Shown here: positions 8,641 through 16,913 of the stretch, one piece after another
Layout of the letters: the number at the start of each line of letters is the position of its first letter
How positions within the stretch are numbered: position 1 is the stretch's first letter
Source of the DNA: JAICUY01 sp035708065
GTDB lineage: Bacteria > Chloroflexota > Limnocylindria > QHBO01
Length of the DNA stretch: 64,000 bases
Direction of reading: 5' to 3'
NCBI GenBank assembly: GCA_035708065.1
Contig: DASSTC010000029.1
Span: 1-64,000 of the forward strand
Translations under genes and position numbers: made by a program
Notes under the pieces: generated by a model
The model's input: only the letters and a program-made list of their open reading frames with translations
Database searches by the model: none
Told to the model about the DNA's origin: nothing

Positions 8641-8779
8641 GCCAGTGGGTGGCTCTATCGGCGATCGAGCAGCGGGTCGAGGCCCGGGACCCCGCGTTCG
8701 GCCGTCAATATCGCCAGCCGGTGGCTGCATCAGTGGCTGAGACGGACCGTTCGGTCGTTGAGGCCCCGATTCCTGCGCT

Positions 8780-9193
8780 TCAGGCCTCCTTGTTCGTCGA
8801 TAGAGCCGCCTGCTGGCTCCGACCCGCGCGACCGAGGCAGACCTCCACCGTCTCGAACGATCCAGGCAGCGGCGCGTTGGGCTTGCGCACTCGCACCTCG
8901 ATGCTCGCCACCCGCGGCTGCGCGGCGAGCACCGCGTCGATCACCGCGCCGGCCAGCGCCTCGATGAGCCGGAAGCTGCGCTGTTCGACGACCTCCTGCA
9001 CCTGGCCGAAGACGGCCGAGTAGTCAACGGTGTCCGCGAGTTCGTCGCTGGAGGCGGCCATCGCGAGGTCGGCCCACATCGTCACGTCGACCTCGAACGG
9101 CTGCGGCTCCATGCGCTCCTCGAGCGTGACGCCGTGGCGTCCAAGGAAGCGCATCCCGTGCAGCGTGATGCGGTCGTGCGAGGGGCGGCTCAT
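8780..9193 (-). CDS. folB: Dihydroneopterin aldolase
   Basis: 137 residues. FolB converts dihydroneopterin to 6-hydroxymethyl-dihydropterin and glycolaldehyde in folate synthesis. Family features: ITLHGMRFLGRHGVTLEER (start of the tunnel fold), FEVDVTMWADL, DTVDYSAVFGQVQEVVE with the conserved Tyr, RLIEALAGAVIDAVL containing the pterin-anchoring Glu, and the EVRVRKPNAPLPGSFE segment with the catalytic-type Lys. The gene is last in a folC-folP-folB operon and overlaps folP by 4 bp (ATGA), implying translational coupling. Confidence 0.94.
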   Translation of the reverse strand: MSRPSHDRITLHGMRFLGRHGVTLEERMEPQPFEVDVTMWADLAMAASSDELADTVDYSAVFGQVQEVVEQRSFRLIEALAGAVIDAVLAAQPRVASIEVRVRKPNAPLPGSFETVEVCLGRAGRSQQAALSTNKEA

Positions 9194-10044
9194 CCCCGCA
9201 GTCTGACGATCGCGTCGGCGACGCGCACCGTCCGCGCGATGTGCTCGACGTCGTGGACGCGGACCGCGTCAGCGCCCTGCGCGATCGCCAGGGCCACCGT
9301 CGCGGCGGTTCCCTCGACCCGCTCGGCCGGCGGCACGCCCCCCAGGATCTCGCCGATGAACCGTTTGCGGCTGGTCCCGACCAGCATCGGCAGCCCGCCC
9401 AGCGCGGCCTTCAGCTCTCCGAGCCGATGCAGCAGCTCGATCGAATGCTCCGGCTTCTTGCCGAAGCCGATCCCCGGGTCGACCAGCAGCCGATCGCGAG
9501 GCACGCCGGCGGCGACGGCGGCATCGATCGCACGCGTCAGCCAAACGACGACCTCGTCGAAGACGCCGTGCTCGTAGTGCGCGCGCTCCTGGTTGTGCAT
9601 CAGCACCAGGTGGGCGCCACGCTCGGCCGCCGCCGTGGCGGTTTCCGGGTCACGTCGTGCGGCCCACACGTCGTTGACCATCCGCGCCCCGGCGGCCAGC
9701 GCCGCCCGCGCCACGTCGCCCTTCGACGTGTCGATGCTGACCAGCGCGCGGTCGCCCACCTCGCGCACCAGCGCCGCGACCACCGGCGCCGCCAGCGAGA
9801 TCTCGGTTGCGGCATCCACCTCGGGATGCTCGCCATAGACCGATGCCGGCCGCGTCGACTCCGCTCCCACGTCCAGGATGTCGGCTCCCGCCTCCACGAA
9901 GGCGCGTGCCTGCGCCAGCGCGGTGGCGACGACCTCGTTCGTGCTGCGTCCCTCGGGCGCGATGCCGTCGCCGGAGAACGAGTCGGGCGTGACGTTGATG
10001 ATTCCCATGAGGTACGTCTTCTCGCCCCAGCGCAGGCTGGTCAT
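9190..10044 (-). CDS. folP: Dihydropteroate synthase
   Basis: 284 residues from ATG 10044-10042; the frame is open further upstream but that part lies over folC. FolP joins p-aminobenzoate to hydroxymethyl-dihydropterin diphosphate. Diagnostic segments: MGIINVTPDSFSGDG (PABA/pterin loop 1), DILDVGAESTRPA (loop 2), VSIDTSKGDVA, MVNDVWAARRD, LLVDPGIGFGKKPEHS, and a terminal RVHDVEH motif. It overlaps folC upstream and folB downstream by 4 bp each, so the three proteins are made from one transcript. Confidence 0.96.
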   Translation of the reverse strand: MTSLRWGEKTYLMGIINVTPDSFSGDGIAPEGRSTNEVVATALAQARAFVEAGADILDVGAESTRPASVYGEHPEVDAATEISLAAPVVAALVREVGDRALVSIDTSKGDVARAALAAGARMVNDVWAARRDPETATAAAERGAHLVLMHNQERAHYEHGVFDEVVVWLTRAIDAAVAAGVPRDRLLVDPGIGFGKKPEHSIELLHRLGELKAALGGLPMLVGTSRKRFIGEILGGVPPAERVEGTAATVALAIAQGADAVRVHDVEHIARTVRVADAIVRLRG

Positions 10045-11363
10045 GTCGCCTCCGCCTCCCCTAGGAGCAGGCCGCGCAGCGCGCCGACGAGGTAGAGCGA
10101 GCCCGCAACGACGATCGGCTGGTCGCGGGCGCCGAGCGTTGCGGCCATGCGCAGTGCCGCTTCCGGCGGCGACCCCGTGCGTGCGCGACGTCCGGTCAGC
10201 CGCTGCCACAACGTCGCCAGCTCGGCGGGCGGCAGCGCGCCGTGGTCGTCGACCGCGGTGAAGATCGGTGTCGGCTCGAGCTCGGCGAGGGCGCCGAGGA
10301 TCGCGTTCACCCGCTTGCCGCGCATGGCGCCGAAGACGATCGCCGGCCGCCGCATGCCGAGCTCGCGCAGCGCAGCCGTCAGGGCGCGGGCACCGGCCGG
10401 GTTGTGCGCCCCGTCGAGCAGGACGCGTCCGATGCCCAGTCGCGACCCGTCGACGAGCTCCAGCCTGCCCGGCCACTCGGCCGCGGCGAAGCCGCGCCGC
10501 ACGTCGTCCTCGCTGAAGCGGGTTCCGTGGCGCTCGCGCAGGGCATCGAGCAGGGCCAGCGCCACGGCCGCGTTGTCGGCTTGGTGCCCGCCGAGCAGCC
10601 CGATCCGCAGGTCGCGCAGCTCGCCGTCGGGCGTGATGGCGTCGGCCAGCAGGCCGTGCCAGCCGGCGTCGCGCAGCATGACGCGATACGGCCGGCGCGG
10701 GCCGGCGCGTCGCAGCGGGACCTCGAGCGCGGCGCATCGGTCCAGGATCGGGCGCAGCCCGCGGCCGGAGGCGCCGGTGACCGCGAGGTCGCCACGCTCG
10801 ATGATCGCGGCCTTCTCGCGCCCGATGGCGGCAAGCGTCGAGCCGAGGTAGCGCTCGTGGTCCTTCTGCACGTTGGTGATCGCCGCCACGCCGAGGTCGG
10901 CGGCATGCGTGGCGTCAAGCCGGCCGCCGAGGCCGACCTCCACCAGCGCGACGTCGACCGACGACCGCGCCAGCTCGGCGTAGGCGGCGGCGGTCAGCAC
11001 CTCGAACTCGGTCGGCGGGCCGAGCCGGCCAGCCACCGAATCCACGGCCGGAAGCACGCGCTCGATCGCGGCGGCAAAGCGATCCTCCCCCAGCGCCTCG
11101 CCGTTGATCGCGATGCGCTCGCGGTAGGCGACGAGGTGCGGCTTCGGCATGGTGCCGACGCGGTGACCGGCCGCCTGGAGCACCGCGCGACTGAGCGCCA
11201 CGACGCTGCCCTTGCCATTCGTGCCGCCGACCAGCGCCCCATGCAGTGCGCGTTCGGGATGGTCGAGCTCGTCGAGGATCGCGCGGATCCGATCCAGGCC
11301 AAGGCTGATGCCGAAGCGACCCCGCGCACGGAGGGCGTCGACCGCATCGGCGTAGGTCAGCAC
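10041..11363 (-). CDS. folC: Folylpolyglutamate/dihydrofolate synthase
   Basis: 440 residues, GTG start. A Mur-ligase-fold enzyme that adds glutamate to dihydropteroate and folates. Features: the N-terminal GISLGLDRIRAILDELDHPER, the P-loop GGTNGKGSVVA, ATHAADLGVAAITNVQKDHERYLG, the LLGGHQADNAAVALALLDAL segment, and C-terminal DGAHNPAGARAL. Together with folP and folB it accounts for the later steps of folate synthesis; folE and folK are not in the window. It begins 13 bp after the Cys-rich gene and is likely driven by the promoter at 11977. Confidence 0.95.
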   Translation of the reverse strand: MLTYADAVDALRARGRFGISLGLDRIRAILDELDHPERALHGALVGGTNGKGSVVALSRAVLQAAGHRVGTMPKPHLVAYRERIAINGEALGEDRFAAAIERVLPAVDSVAGRLGPPTEFEVLTAAAYAELARSSVDVALVEVGLGGRLDATHAADLGVAAITNVQKDHERYLGSTLAAIGREKAAIIERGDLAVTGASGRGLRPILDRCAALEVPLRRAGPRRPYRVMLRDAGWHGLLADAITPDGELRDLRIGLLGGHQADNAAVALALLDALRERHGTRFSEDDVRRGFAAAEWPGRLELVDGSRLGIGRVLLDGAHNPAGARALTAALRELGMRRPAIVFGAMRGKRVNAILGALAELEPTPIFTAVDDHGALPPAELATLWQRLTGRRARTGSPPEAALRMAATLGARDQPIVVAGSLYLVGALRGLLLGEAEAT

Positions 11364-11376
11364 GCCGGGCGCCGGG

Positions 11377-11940
11377 TCAGTCGGCAGCGTCGTCCTCGTA
11401 GAAGACGCAGTCGTTGAACTGGCCGGTCAGGCACAGGTCGGTGACGTAACCGGTGTCGAGGTGCACGCCGGGGCGCAGCTCGCATCGGCTGACGATCCCC
11501 TCCTGCTTCATGAGCGTGCGCAGCATCTGTGGCGCCTGGATCGGGACCCGGCCCTTCGAGCCGTTGGTCAGGTAGAAGTGCGGGCAGGTGTGGCGTCGCG
11601 GGCGGCCGTAGCCGAGCGGCACGCCACGACGGCCGACGTGGACGGTGAGCGGCGGCTTCTCGATCCCAGCGAAGCGCTTCTCGGCGATGACGCAGCGACC
11701 GGGCTCGCACTCCTTGTCGTTGTAGCAGCACGCGCGCTCCGGGCCGACACCCTCGACCGCCCACAGCTCCCAGCAGGGACGGCGCAGGATGAAGGCCGGG
11801 CACCGATAGCGGATGGTGAGATCGCAGTTCTCGACCTCCCAGCACATCTGGCGTCGATCGGCCTCGCGGCGATCCGGCGCGAATGGATCGACGCCCTGGC
11901 GTCGATCGGTACCCCTCCGTCGCTCGGTCTTGATGATCAT
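11377..11940 (-). CDS. Cysteine-rich protein with two-CW-like motifs
   Basis: 187 residues from ATG 11940-11938, with GGAGGG upstream. After a very Arg/Asp-rich N-terminus the protein has clustered cysteines: MCWEVENC, RCPAF, PCWELW, ACCYNDKEC, GRC, TCPHF, SRCEL and CLTG, with a final DCVFYEDD. The repeated C-W-E units resemble two-CW domains of bacterial regulators and suggest zinc or Fe-S binding. It heads the folC-folP-folB operon; a folate role is only a contextual inference. Confidence 0.6.
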   Translation of the reverse strand: MIIKTERRRGTDRRQGVDPFAPDRREADRRQMCWEVENCDLTIRYRCPAFILRRPCWELWAVEGVGPERACCYNDKECEPGRCVIAEKRFAGIEKPPLTVHVGRRGVPLGYGRPRRHTCPHFYLTNGSKGRVPIQAPQMLRTLMKQEGIVSRCELRPGVHLDTGYVTDLCLTGQFNDCVFYEDDAAD

Positions 11941-11976
11941 GGGCGCGCTGGTGAATTCCCTCCGTTCACGTCGCGG

Positions 11977-11982
11977 AGTGTA
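11977..11982 (-). promoter_or_regulatory. -10 box for the Cys-rich/fol operon
   Basis: Minus-strand TACACT gives a start near 11970 and a leader of about 30 nt that includes a GGAGGG ribosome site before ATG 11940. Confidence 0.45.
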
Positions 11983-12006
11983 GCGGCGTCCGCCCGGCCA
12001 TGAGCG

Positions 12007-12032
12007 ATGCCGGCCGTTGGGCCGGCCGGCAT
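12007..12032 (-). terminator. GC hairpin downstream of trxA
   Basis: ATGCCGGCC and GGCCGGCAT form a 9-bp perfect stem with an 8-nt loop, about 20 bp past the trxA stop. No clear U-tract. Confidence 0.6.
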
Positions 12033-12052
12033 GTGGCGAACGCGGCACGGAG

Positions 12053-12373
12053 CTAGAGGAATCGGCTGAGGCGTTCCTCCATCGACTCCTGCGGCATGTA
12101 GCCGACCAAGCGGGTCGCCTCCGTGCCATTCTTGAACAGGATCAGGGTGGGGATGCTGAAGATGCTGTAGCGCATCGCCAGCTGCTGGTTCTCGTCGGTG
12201 TTGACCTTGGCGACGTGCAGCTTTTCTGCATGGCTCTCGCCGAAGCTCTCGACCACCGGCGACACCATGCGACATGGGCCGCACCACGGCGCCCAGAAGT
12301 CGACCAGCACCGGCTTGTCGCTGCCGAGCACTTCGGCGTCGAAGCTCGTTTCGTCAACCGTTATCGGTGACAT
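12053..12373 (-). CDS. trxA: Thioredoxin
   Basis: 106 residues. A single thioredoxin domain with the redox-active WCGPC (C31, C34), preceded by PVLVDFWAP and followed by the AKVNTDENQQLAMRYSIFSIPTLILFKNG region containing the cis-proline. It is cytosolic, with no signal peptide. A purine-rich AAGGAGG lies about 16 nt before the ATG. Its likely electron acceptors here include the Bcp-type peroxiredoxin at 41348. It is a single gene with its own promoter and a terminator-like hairpin. Confidence 0.96.
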   Translation of the reverse strand: MSPITVDETSFDAEVLGSDKPVLVDFWAPWCGPCRMVSPVVESFGESHAEKLHVAKVNTDENQQLAMRYSIFSIPTLILFKNGTEATRLVGYMPQESMEERLSRFL

Positions 12374-12417
12374 GGGTTGAAGTTCAGGACCTCCTTGAGG
12401 GTCAAAGGACGCTGGGC

Positions 12418-12423
12418 ATGATA
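12418..12423 (-). promoter_or_regulatory. -10 box of trxA next to a GCATCGGTC element
   Basis: On the minus strand, GCATCGGTC runs straight into TATCAT, giving a leader of about 40 nt before trxA. A similar motif/-10 arrangement occurs at 49748. Confidence 0.4.
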
Positions 12424-12475
12424 GACCGATGCGCCCGCGGCCTCCTCCGAGCGGCCCTCACGGAAGGGCCGTTCC

Positions 12476-14101
12476 TCAGGTGGCGGTCGGTCCCGGGGTC
12501 GGCGTCGGTGGCTCAGGCGTCGGCGTGGGTGCGGGCGTGGGTGCCGGCGTGGGCTCAGGCGTGGGCTCAGGTGTCGGGCTGGGCGTCGGGCCGAGCGACA
12601 GCACGACGTCGACCGGCGTGTCGGCCGGGACCGGGCTGCCGACGACCGGCGTCGTGCGAATGACCGTTCCCTCGGCGTCCGCGCTGTTCTCGCGGGTCAC
12701 GTTGCCAAGCCGCAAGCCGGCTGCCTCGAGGTTCGCGCGGGCGGTCTGCAGGTCCTGGCCGATGATCGGCGGTACGTTGACATCGCCCTTCCCGCTGCTC
12801 GCGATGATCGTCACCGTGTCGCCGTCGGCGACTGTGCTGCCGGCCGGCGGATCGGTGCGGATCACGCGCCCCTCCTCGACGGTGTCGCTCGCCTCGGAGG
12901 GTCCGACCCTGACCGTCAGCGACGGGCCGAGGCCGTTCAGCGCCTGGCGCGCCTCGGTGATCGTCTTGCCCTCGAGTGGCGGAATGGTCGCGGTCTGCGC
13001 CGATGGGCTCGGCGTGGTCGACGGTGAGCCGAGGCCGGAGAAGACCTGCGCGGCGAGGAAGCCGATCGTGCCGAGCAGCACGATCGCCAGCAGCGCCAGC
13101 AGCCAGATCCACCACGGCTGCCCATCGCGACGGCGCTCGGTCATCACCGGCCGATACGGCGGCGGCGCGACCGGTGCCCGATCCGATGGCCGGGCGACCC
13201 GCGGCGGGACATAGACCGTCGGCTCACCGCGCGGCGGCAGCGCGGCGACGGCCGCGGCCGGCACCTCGTCGGGCTGCTTCTGCCAGGCGCGCAGCGCCTC
13301 GGCGAACGATCCGGCATCCGGGAAGCGGCGTGAGGGGTCGCGCTCGAGTGCGCGCATCACCACCGCGACGAGTCCCGGCGGCAGCTCGGGGCGGTAGCGC
13401 GTTGGCGGCGGCGGCTCCTCGTTGAGCCGTTTGAGCGCCACGCCCGCCGCCGAGTCGCCCTCGAACGGGCGGCGCCCGGTGAGCATCTCGTAGAGCACGA
13501 TGCCCAGCGAGTACACGTCGGAGGCGCCGGTGACCTCGTCGCCGCGCGCCTGCTCCGGGCTGAAGTAATGCACCGACCCGAGCGTCGTGCCGGTCACCGT
13601 CATCGACGTCTCGCTCACGGCCCGCGCGATGCCGAAGTCGGTGACCTTCACCTCGCCGTCGTCGGTGATCAGGATGTTGCCCGGCTTCACGTCACGGTGG
13701 ACGATCCCGCGACGGTGCGCCGCCTCGAGCGCCGAGGCGACGCCGACCGCCACGCGCACCGCGTCGTCGATCGACAGCGTGCCGCGGTCGCGCAGCAGCG
13801 TCGACAGGTCCTGGCCGTCGACCAGCTGCATGACGATGTACTGGCCGTCGTCCTCCGGATCGGTGCCGTAGTCGTAGACCGAGACGATGTTCGGGTGGGC
13901 AAGCGACCCGGCCGCGCGCGCCTCCTGCTTGAAGCGCGCGGCGAAGCCCGGATCGGTGGAGTACTGCGGGCGGAGGATCTTGACCGCGACCTCGCGGTCG
14001 AGCTGCTCGTCTACGGCGCGCCACAGCGTGGCCATGCCGCCTTCGCCCAGCGGGGCGATGAGGCGGTAGCGACCGCCGATCAGCCTGCCGATCATCTCCA
14101 C
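12476..14101 (-). CDS. PASTA-domain serine/threonine protein kinase (PknB/StkP type)
   Basis: 541 residues. The kinase domain spans about 12-272: glycine loop LGEGGMA, ATP-binding K41 (VAVKIL), catalytic D137 in HRDVKPGN, DFG at 155-157, and SPEQARG activation segment. A Pro-rich juxtamembrane linker leads to one membrane helix (331-353) and two extracellular PASTA repeats (about 371-437 and 441-505) that bind muropeptides in this family. The tail is a Pro/Thr repeat of PTPEP/PTPAP units. ATG at 14095 (third codon) is an equally good start. It likely senses cell-wall state. Confidence 0.94.
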   Translation of the reverse strand: MEMIGRLIGGRYRLIAPLGEGGMATLWRAVDEQLDREVAVKILRPQYSTDPGFAARFKQEARAAGSLAHPNIVSVYDYGTDPEDDGQYIVMQLVDGQDLSTLLRDRGTLSIDDAVRVAVGVASALEAAHRRGIVHRDVKPGNILITDDGEVKVTDFGIARAVSETSMTVTGTTLGSVHYFSPEQARGDEVTGASDVYSLGIVLYEMLTGRRPFEGDSAAGVALKRLNEEPPPPTRYRPELPPGLVAVVMRALERDPSRRFPDAGSFAEALRAWQKQPDEVPAAAVAALPPRGEPTVYVPPRVARPSDRAPVAPPPYRPVMTERRRDGQPWWIWLLALLAIVLLGTIGFLAAQVFSGLGSPSTTPSPSAQTATIPPLEGKTITEARQALNGLGPSLTVRVGPSEASDTVEEGRVIRTDPPAGSTVADGDTVTIIASSGKGDVNVPPIIGQDLQTARANLEAAGLRLGNVTRENSADAEGTVIRTTPVVGSPVPADTPVDVVLSLGPTPSPTPEPTPEPTPAPTPAPTPTPEPPTPTPGPTAT

Positions 14102-14179
14102 TCGGGTCTATCCCTTCTTGACGCGCGGCGTCCCGGACGGGGCACAGGGTAACCGCCGAGCGGCCTCGCCGCCGTGCGT

Positions 14180-15052
14180 TTAGTCGCGGACGTCGAGGCT
14201 CCGGATGTAGGCGCGGAACTCGTCCGCGTCCTCCGAGTCGAGGCCGACGGCCACGTTCGCCTCGAGCCAGCCGATGCGCGTGCCGGCATCGTGCCGCACG
14301 CCCTCGAACTGGTAGCCGAAGACCGGCTGCTCCTGCATCAGCATCTTGATCGCATCGGTCAGCTGGATCTCACCACCCGCACCGCGCTGGGTCTGCTCGA
14401 GCATGTCGAAGATCTTCGGGGTGAGGACGTACCGGCCGAGGACCGCCAGGTCCGAGGGCGCATCGGCGACCGCCGGCTTCTCGACGAGGTCGTTGATCTC
14501 GTACAGGCGGCCCTCGGAGTGGACCGTCTGGACGATGCCGTAGCGGGTGACCTCGTCGTGCGGGACGCGCTGGACCGCAACGACGCTGCCGCGGTGGTTG
14601 ACGTGGGCGTCGATGAGCTGCTTGGTCACCGGCTCACCGCCGGGATTGAGCATCACGTCGTCCGACAGCAGGACCGCGAACGGCTCGTCACCGACCAGCT
14701 CCTTGGCCATGAGCACCGCGTGGCCCAGGCCGAGCTGCTCTTTCTGGTGGACGAAGGCGATCGGCCCGATCTCGCTGATGCGCCGAACCTGGCGCAGCAT
14801 GTCGATGTCGCCGCGCTCCTCGAGCCATCGGTCGAGGGTCGGGTTGGAGTCGAAGTGGTCCTCGATGGCACTGCGTCCGGTGGCGATCACGATGATGATC
14901 TGCTCGATCCCCGATGCGACAGCCTCCTCGACGGCGTACTGGATGATCGGCTTGTCGACCAGTGGCAGGACCTCTTTGGGGATCGCCTTGGTCGCGGGGA
15001 GGAAGCGGGTACCGAAGCCTGCGGCGGGCAGGACGGCTTTTCGGACGCGCAC
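14180..15052 (-). CDS. galU: UTP-glucose-1-phosphate uridylyltransferase
   Basis: 290 residues, GTG start. Makes UDP-glucose for cell-envelope polysaccharides. The nucleotidyltransferase signature is clear: AVLPAAGFGTRFLPATKA near the N-terminus, PKEVLPLVDKPIIQYAVEEA, FVHQKEQLGLGHAVLMA, FAVLLSDDVM (metal-binding Asp pair) and GRYVLTPKIFDML. Length matches bacterial GalU. It lies 78 bp upstream of the PASTA kinase on the same strand; whether they share a transcript is not clear. Confidence 0.95.
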   Translation of the reverse strand: MRVRKAVLPAAGFGTRFLPATKAIPKEVLPLVDKPIIQYAVEEAVASGIEQIIIVIATGRSAIEDHFDSNPTLDRWLEERGDIDMLRQVRRISEIGPIAFVHQKEQLGLGHAVLMAKELVGDEPFAVLLSDDVMLNPGGEPVTKQLIDAHVNHRGSVVAVQRVPHDEVTRYGIVQTVHSEGRLYEINDLVEKPAVADAPSDLAVLGRYVLTPKIFDMLEQTQRGAGGEIQLTDAIKMLMQEQPVFGYQFEGVRHDAGTRIGWLEANVAVGLDSEDADEFRAYIRSLDVRD

Positions 15053-15203
15053 GATGGTGATCAGTCTCCTAGCGTGTTGAGCGTGGGCGCAGCCGGTCTG
15101 ATCGGCGTCATTGCATGCGGCACGCCGCGTCGTTCCGGGACGCCTGCGGGGGATTGAAGTATACCAAGCAGGCCGGTTCGGGCCCCGCCGGCCGTCTGGA
15201 CGC

Positions 15204-15209
15204 TAGAAT
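15204..15209 (+). promoter_or_regulatory. -10 box, near-leaderless gene at 15219
   Basis: TAGAAT ends 9 nt before ATG 15219; the intervening bases include the ACCGATGC element that contains the start codon. Confidence 0.55.
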
Positions 15210-15218
15210 CGGATACCG

Positions 15219-15710
15219 ATGCTCCAGTCGCTCAAGCGCACCTTCCTCGGCCCCAGCCGCGATCCGCGGATGCTGGCCTACATCAGCCGTCCGCTCCCGC
15301 GCGACCTGCCCGACGACGATGTCGTGGCGGCGCTCGATATCGCGTTCCGACACAACCCCGATCCGGGCTACCTCGTCGAGACGCTGCGGCCGGCGCTGCT
15401 CGAGGTGACCGGGCACGACTACGAGGTCCTGGACCGATCCGTCCGTGACGTGACCGGTGCCTTCACCAAGACGATGGTCATGATCCGCGACGGCGACATC
15501 GGCCTGTGGCCCGGCTTCGCGGCACGCTCCTACCCGCTCATCCGGCCGAGCGACAAGACGGCGGAGACGGCGACGGCCATCGCCGGAGCCGATGCGCCGC
15601 CACAGCGCAAGCCTGGCTGGGAGCCCCCTGCACCGACCACGCCGCAGGAGCGCGAGACGATCGAGCACAGCGCGCCGCTGGTCGGCGGGCCCGACGGCGA
15701 GCACCAGTAG
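15219..15710 (+). CDS. Hypothetical protein
   Basis: 163 residues. The start codon lies inside an ACCGATGC octamer 9 nt after a TAGAAT box, so the mRNA is probably leaderless. The first 105 residues look folded (VVAALDIAFRHNPDPGYLVETLRPALLEVTGHDYEVLD, then FTKTMVMIRDGDIGLWPG) and the remainder is Pro/Ala/Glu-rich and probably disordered. No signal peptide, membrane span or known motif. It is followed 17 bp later by a zinc-ribbon protein, probably in the same transcript. Confidence 0.72.
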   Translation: MLQSLKRTFLGPSRDPRMLAYISRPLPRDLPDDDVVAALDIAFRHNPDPGYLVETLRPALLEVTGHDYEVLDRSVRDVTGAFTKTMVMIRDGDIGLWPGFAARSYPLIRPSDKTAETATAIAGADAPPQRKPGWEPPAPTTPQERETIEHSAPLVGGPDGEHQ

Positions 15711-15727
15711 GCGGAACGAACAGCAGC

Positions 15728-15907
15728 ATGGCACGCCAGAACCTTCCGCGCGACCAGTGGCTCGAGATCGGCAGCGAATGCCCGCACTGCGGCGAACGGA
15801 TCGGCGAGGATCTCGTGTATTCGCTGCGCCCGATCCCCGAGGACCCGAAACTCGCCCTGCTCTACTGCGCGAACTGCGGTCGAAGGATCGAGATCAACTT
15901 CGTCTGA
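15728..15907 (+). CDS. Small zinc-ribbon protein
   Basis: 59 residues. Two CxxC knuckles (CPHC near residue 19 and CANC near residue 48) about 28 residues apart form a likely zinc ribbon. The sequence is otherwise acidic and soluble, ending in RRIEINFV. It lies 17 bp downstream of the hypothetical gene at 15219. Zinc ribbons of this size often act in nucleic-acid or protein contacts; no specific role can be read. Confidence 0.72.
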   Translation: MARQNLPRDQWLEIGSECPHCGERIGEDLVYSLRPIPEDPKLALLYCANCGRRIEINFV

Positions 15908-15964
15908 CGCGACGCGACCGACGTCAGCCTACGTGAATGCGGCCGCGCTTGGAGCCGGGCGGCG

Positions 15965-16041
15965 TGGTGCCCCCAAGGGGATTCGAACCCCTGATCTCCA
16001 CCTTGAAAGGGTGGCGTCCTAGGCCTCTAGACGATGGGGGC
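15965..16041 (-). tRNA. tRNA-Glu (anticodon TTC)
   Basis: On the minus strand the acceptor GCCCCCA (from 16041) pairs with TGGGGGC; discriminator A and an encoded CCA end at 15965. The anticodon stem CCACC/GGTGG encloses loop CTTTCAA, anticodon TTC, reading GAA. The T-arm GGGG-TTCGAAT-CCCC is intact. Confidence 0.96.
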
Positions 16042-16098
16042 ATGAGCTCCGTCCGCGTCAGATGCTACCAGCGCCGAACCGATGCCCCGGACCCATCG

Positions 16099-16410
16099 TC
16101 AGCCCAGGTAGAAGAGCAGCACCAGCATCACCGCGCCGGCCAGGGCACCGGCGGCCATCACGATCATCAGCCCGCCGGCCAGCGCGATGGCCACCGACCG
16201 GCCCGCATCGCCGCGTCGAGCGACGCGCTGCGACCAGATCCAGCCCTGCACGAACAGGAAGATGCCGATCGCGGTCGCCATGAGCGCCGACGCGAGCATG
16301 GCCAGCACCGACAGGCTCGAGTTCGTGCCGAGCAGCGCCAGGGCGGAGAGTCCGCCGGCGATGAGCAGGCCGACGATGCCGATCACCAGGTTGCGCAGGA
16401 ACGGATGCAT
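16099..16410 (-). CDS. Small multi-span membrane protein
   Basis: 103 residues with three hydrophobic helices (about 7-29, 35-57, 75-101) joined by short loops, one carrying RVARRGD. No motif recognised. ATG 16410-16408 follows a minus-strand TAGAAT by 9 nt, another near-leaderless start. It stands alone between tRNA-Glu and the KGG protein. Confidence 0.65.
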   Translation of the reverse strand: MHPFLRNLVIGIVGLLIAGGLSALALLGTNSSLSVLAMLASALMATAIGIFLFVQGWIWSQRVARRGDAGRSVAIALAGGLMIVMAAGALAGAVMLVLLFYLG

Positions 16411-16419
16411 GAGCGCGCC

Positions 16420-16425
16420 ATTCTA
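16420..16425 (-). promoter_or_regulatory. -10 box, near-leaderless gene at 16410
   Basis: Minus-strand TAGAAT ends 9 nt before ATG 16410-16408. Confidence 0.5.
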
Positions 16426-16580
16426 GCCATGCAGCCGGGGCCCGCCGCACGGCGCATTCGGCCGGCGGCGAGACTGAGGAGGGTGCCGGCGCCTGCTTGC
16501 CCAGTCGCCGCGCGCCTGCTCTACGGGTACGCAACTTGCACCCGGCCGGCCAGTACCTGAGACGACTTTGGAGGCGCCTG

Positions 16581-16823
16581 ATGGCGGACACCGATAACGG
16601 CGGCATGAGCGTCCGCGAGGCGGGGCGCAAGGGCGGCAAGACGACGCGGCAGCGCTACGGCGCCGAGTTCTACCAGGAGATCGGCCAGAAGGGCGGCAAG
16701 ACCGTCAGCGAGCGCTACTCGCACGAGCATTTCCAGAACATCGGTCGCAAGGGCGGACGCAAGGTCGCCGAGCTGATCGATCGCGCCAAGCGGATGGACG
16801 AGACCGGCAGCTCGTCGTCCTAG
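16581..16823 (+). CDS. KGG-repeat stress protein
   Basis: 80 residues with three copies of a 20-residue KGG-type hydrophilic repeat: REAGRKGGKTTRQRYG, QEIGQKGGKTVSERYS and QNIGRKGGRKVAELID. This is the pattern of GsiB/Em-like (LEA-type) general stress proteins, which are disordered and induced by desiccation or starvation in other bacteria. A strong GGAGG precedes the ATG by 8 nt. Regulation is not visible in the sequence. Confidence 0.85.
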   Translation: MADTDNGGMSVREAGRKGGKTTRQRYGAEFYQEIGQKGGKTVSERYSHEHFQNIGRKGGRKVAELIDRAKRMDETGSSSS

Positions 16824-16901
16824 GCGTCGATCACCTTCTTCCGCGAGCTGGACATGCGGCGGCGGCCGTCGCCCGGCCGATGCCACGGTCGAGCGGCTGG
16901 C

Positions 16902-16907
16902 TAGACT
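16902..16907 (+). promoter_or_regulatory. -10 box, leaderless DNA ligase gene
   Basis: TAGACT ends exactly 6 nt before GTG 16914, so transcription would begin at or next to the start codon. Confidence 0.6.
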
Positions 16908-16913
16908 CGACTG

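Noticed and set aside
8545..8967. Plus-strand frame in the htrA-folB gap
   Set aside because: No ribosome site, runs into antisense of folB, and the translated product has no consistent features; the gap is better explained by the hairpin at 8593-8640.
12480..12600. Tandem GGCGTGGGTGC-like repeats
   Set aside because: They encode the Pro/Thr-rich PTPEP/PTPAP tail of the PASTA kinase in frame, so no separate repeat element is needed.
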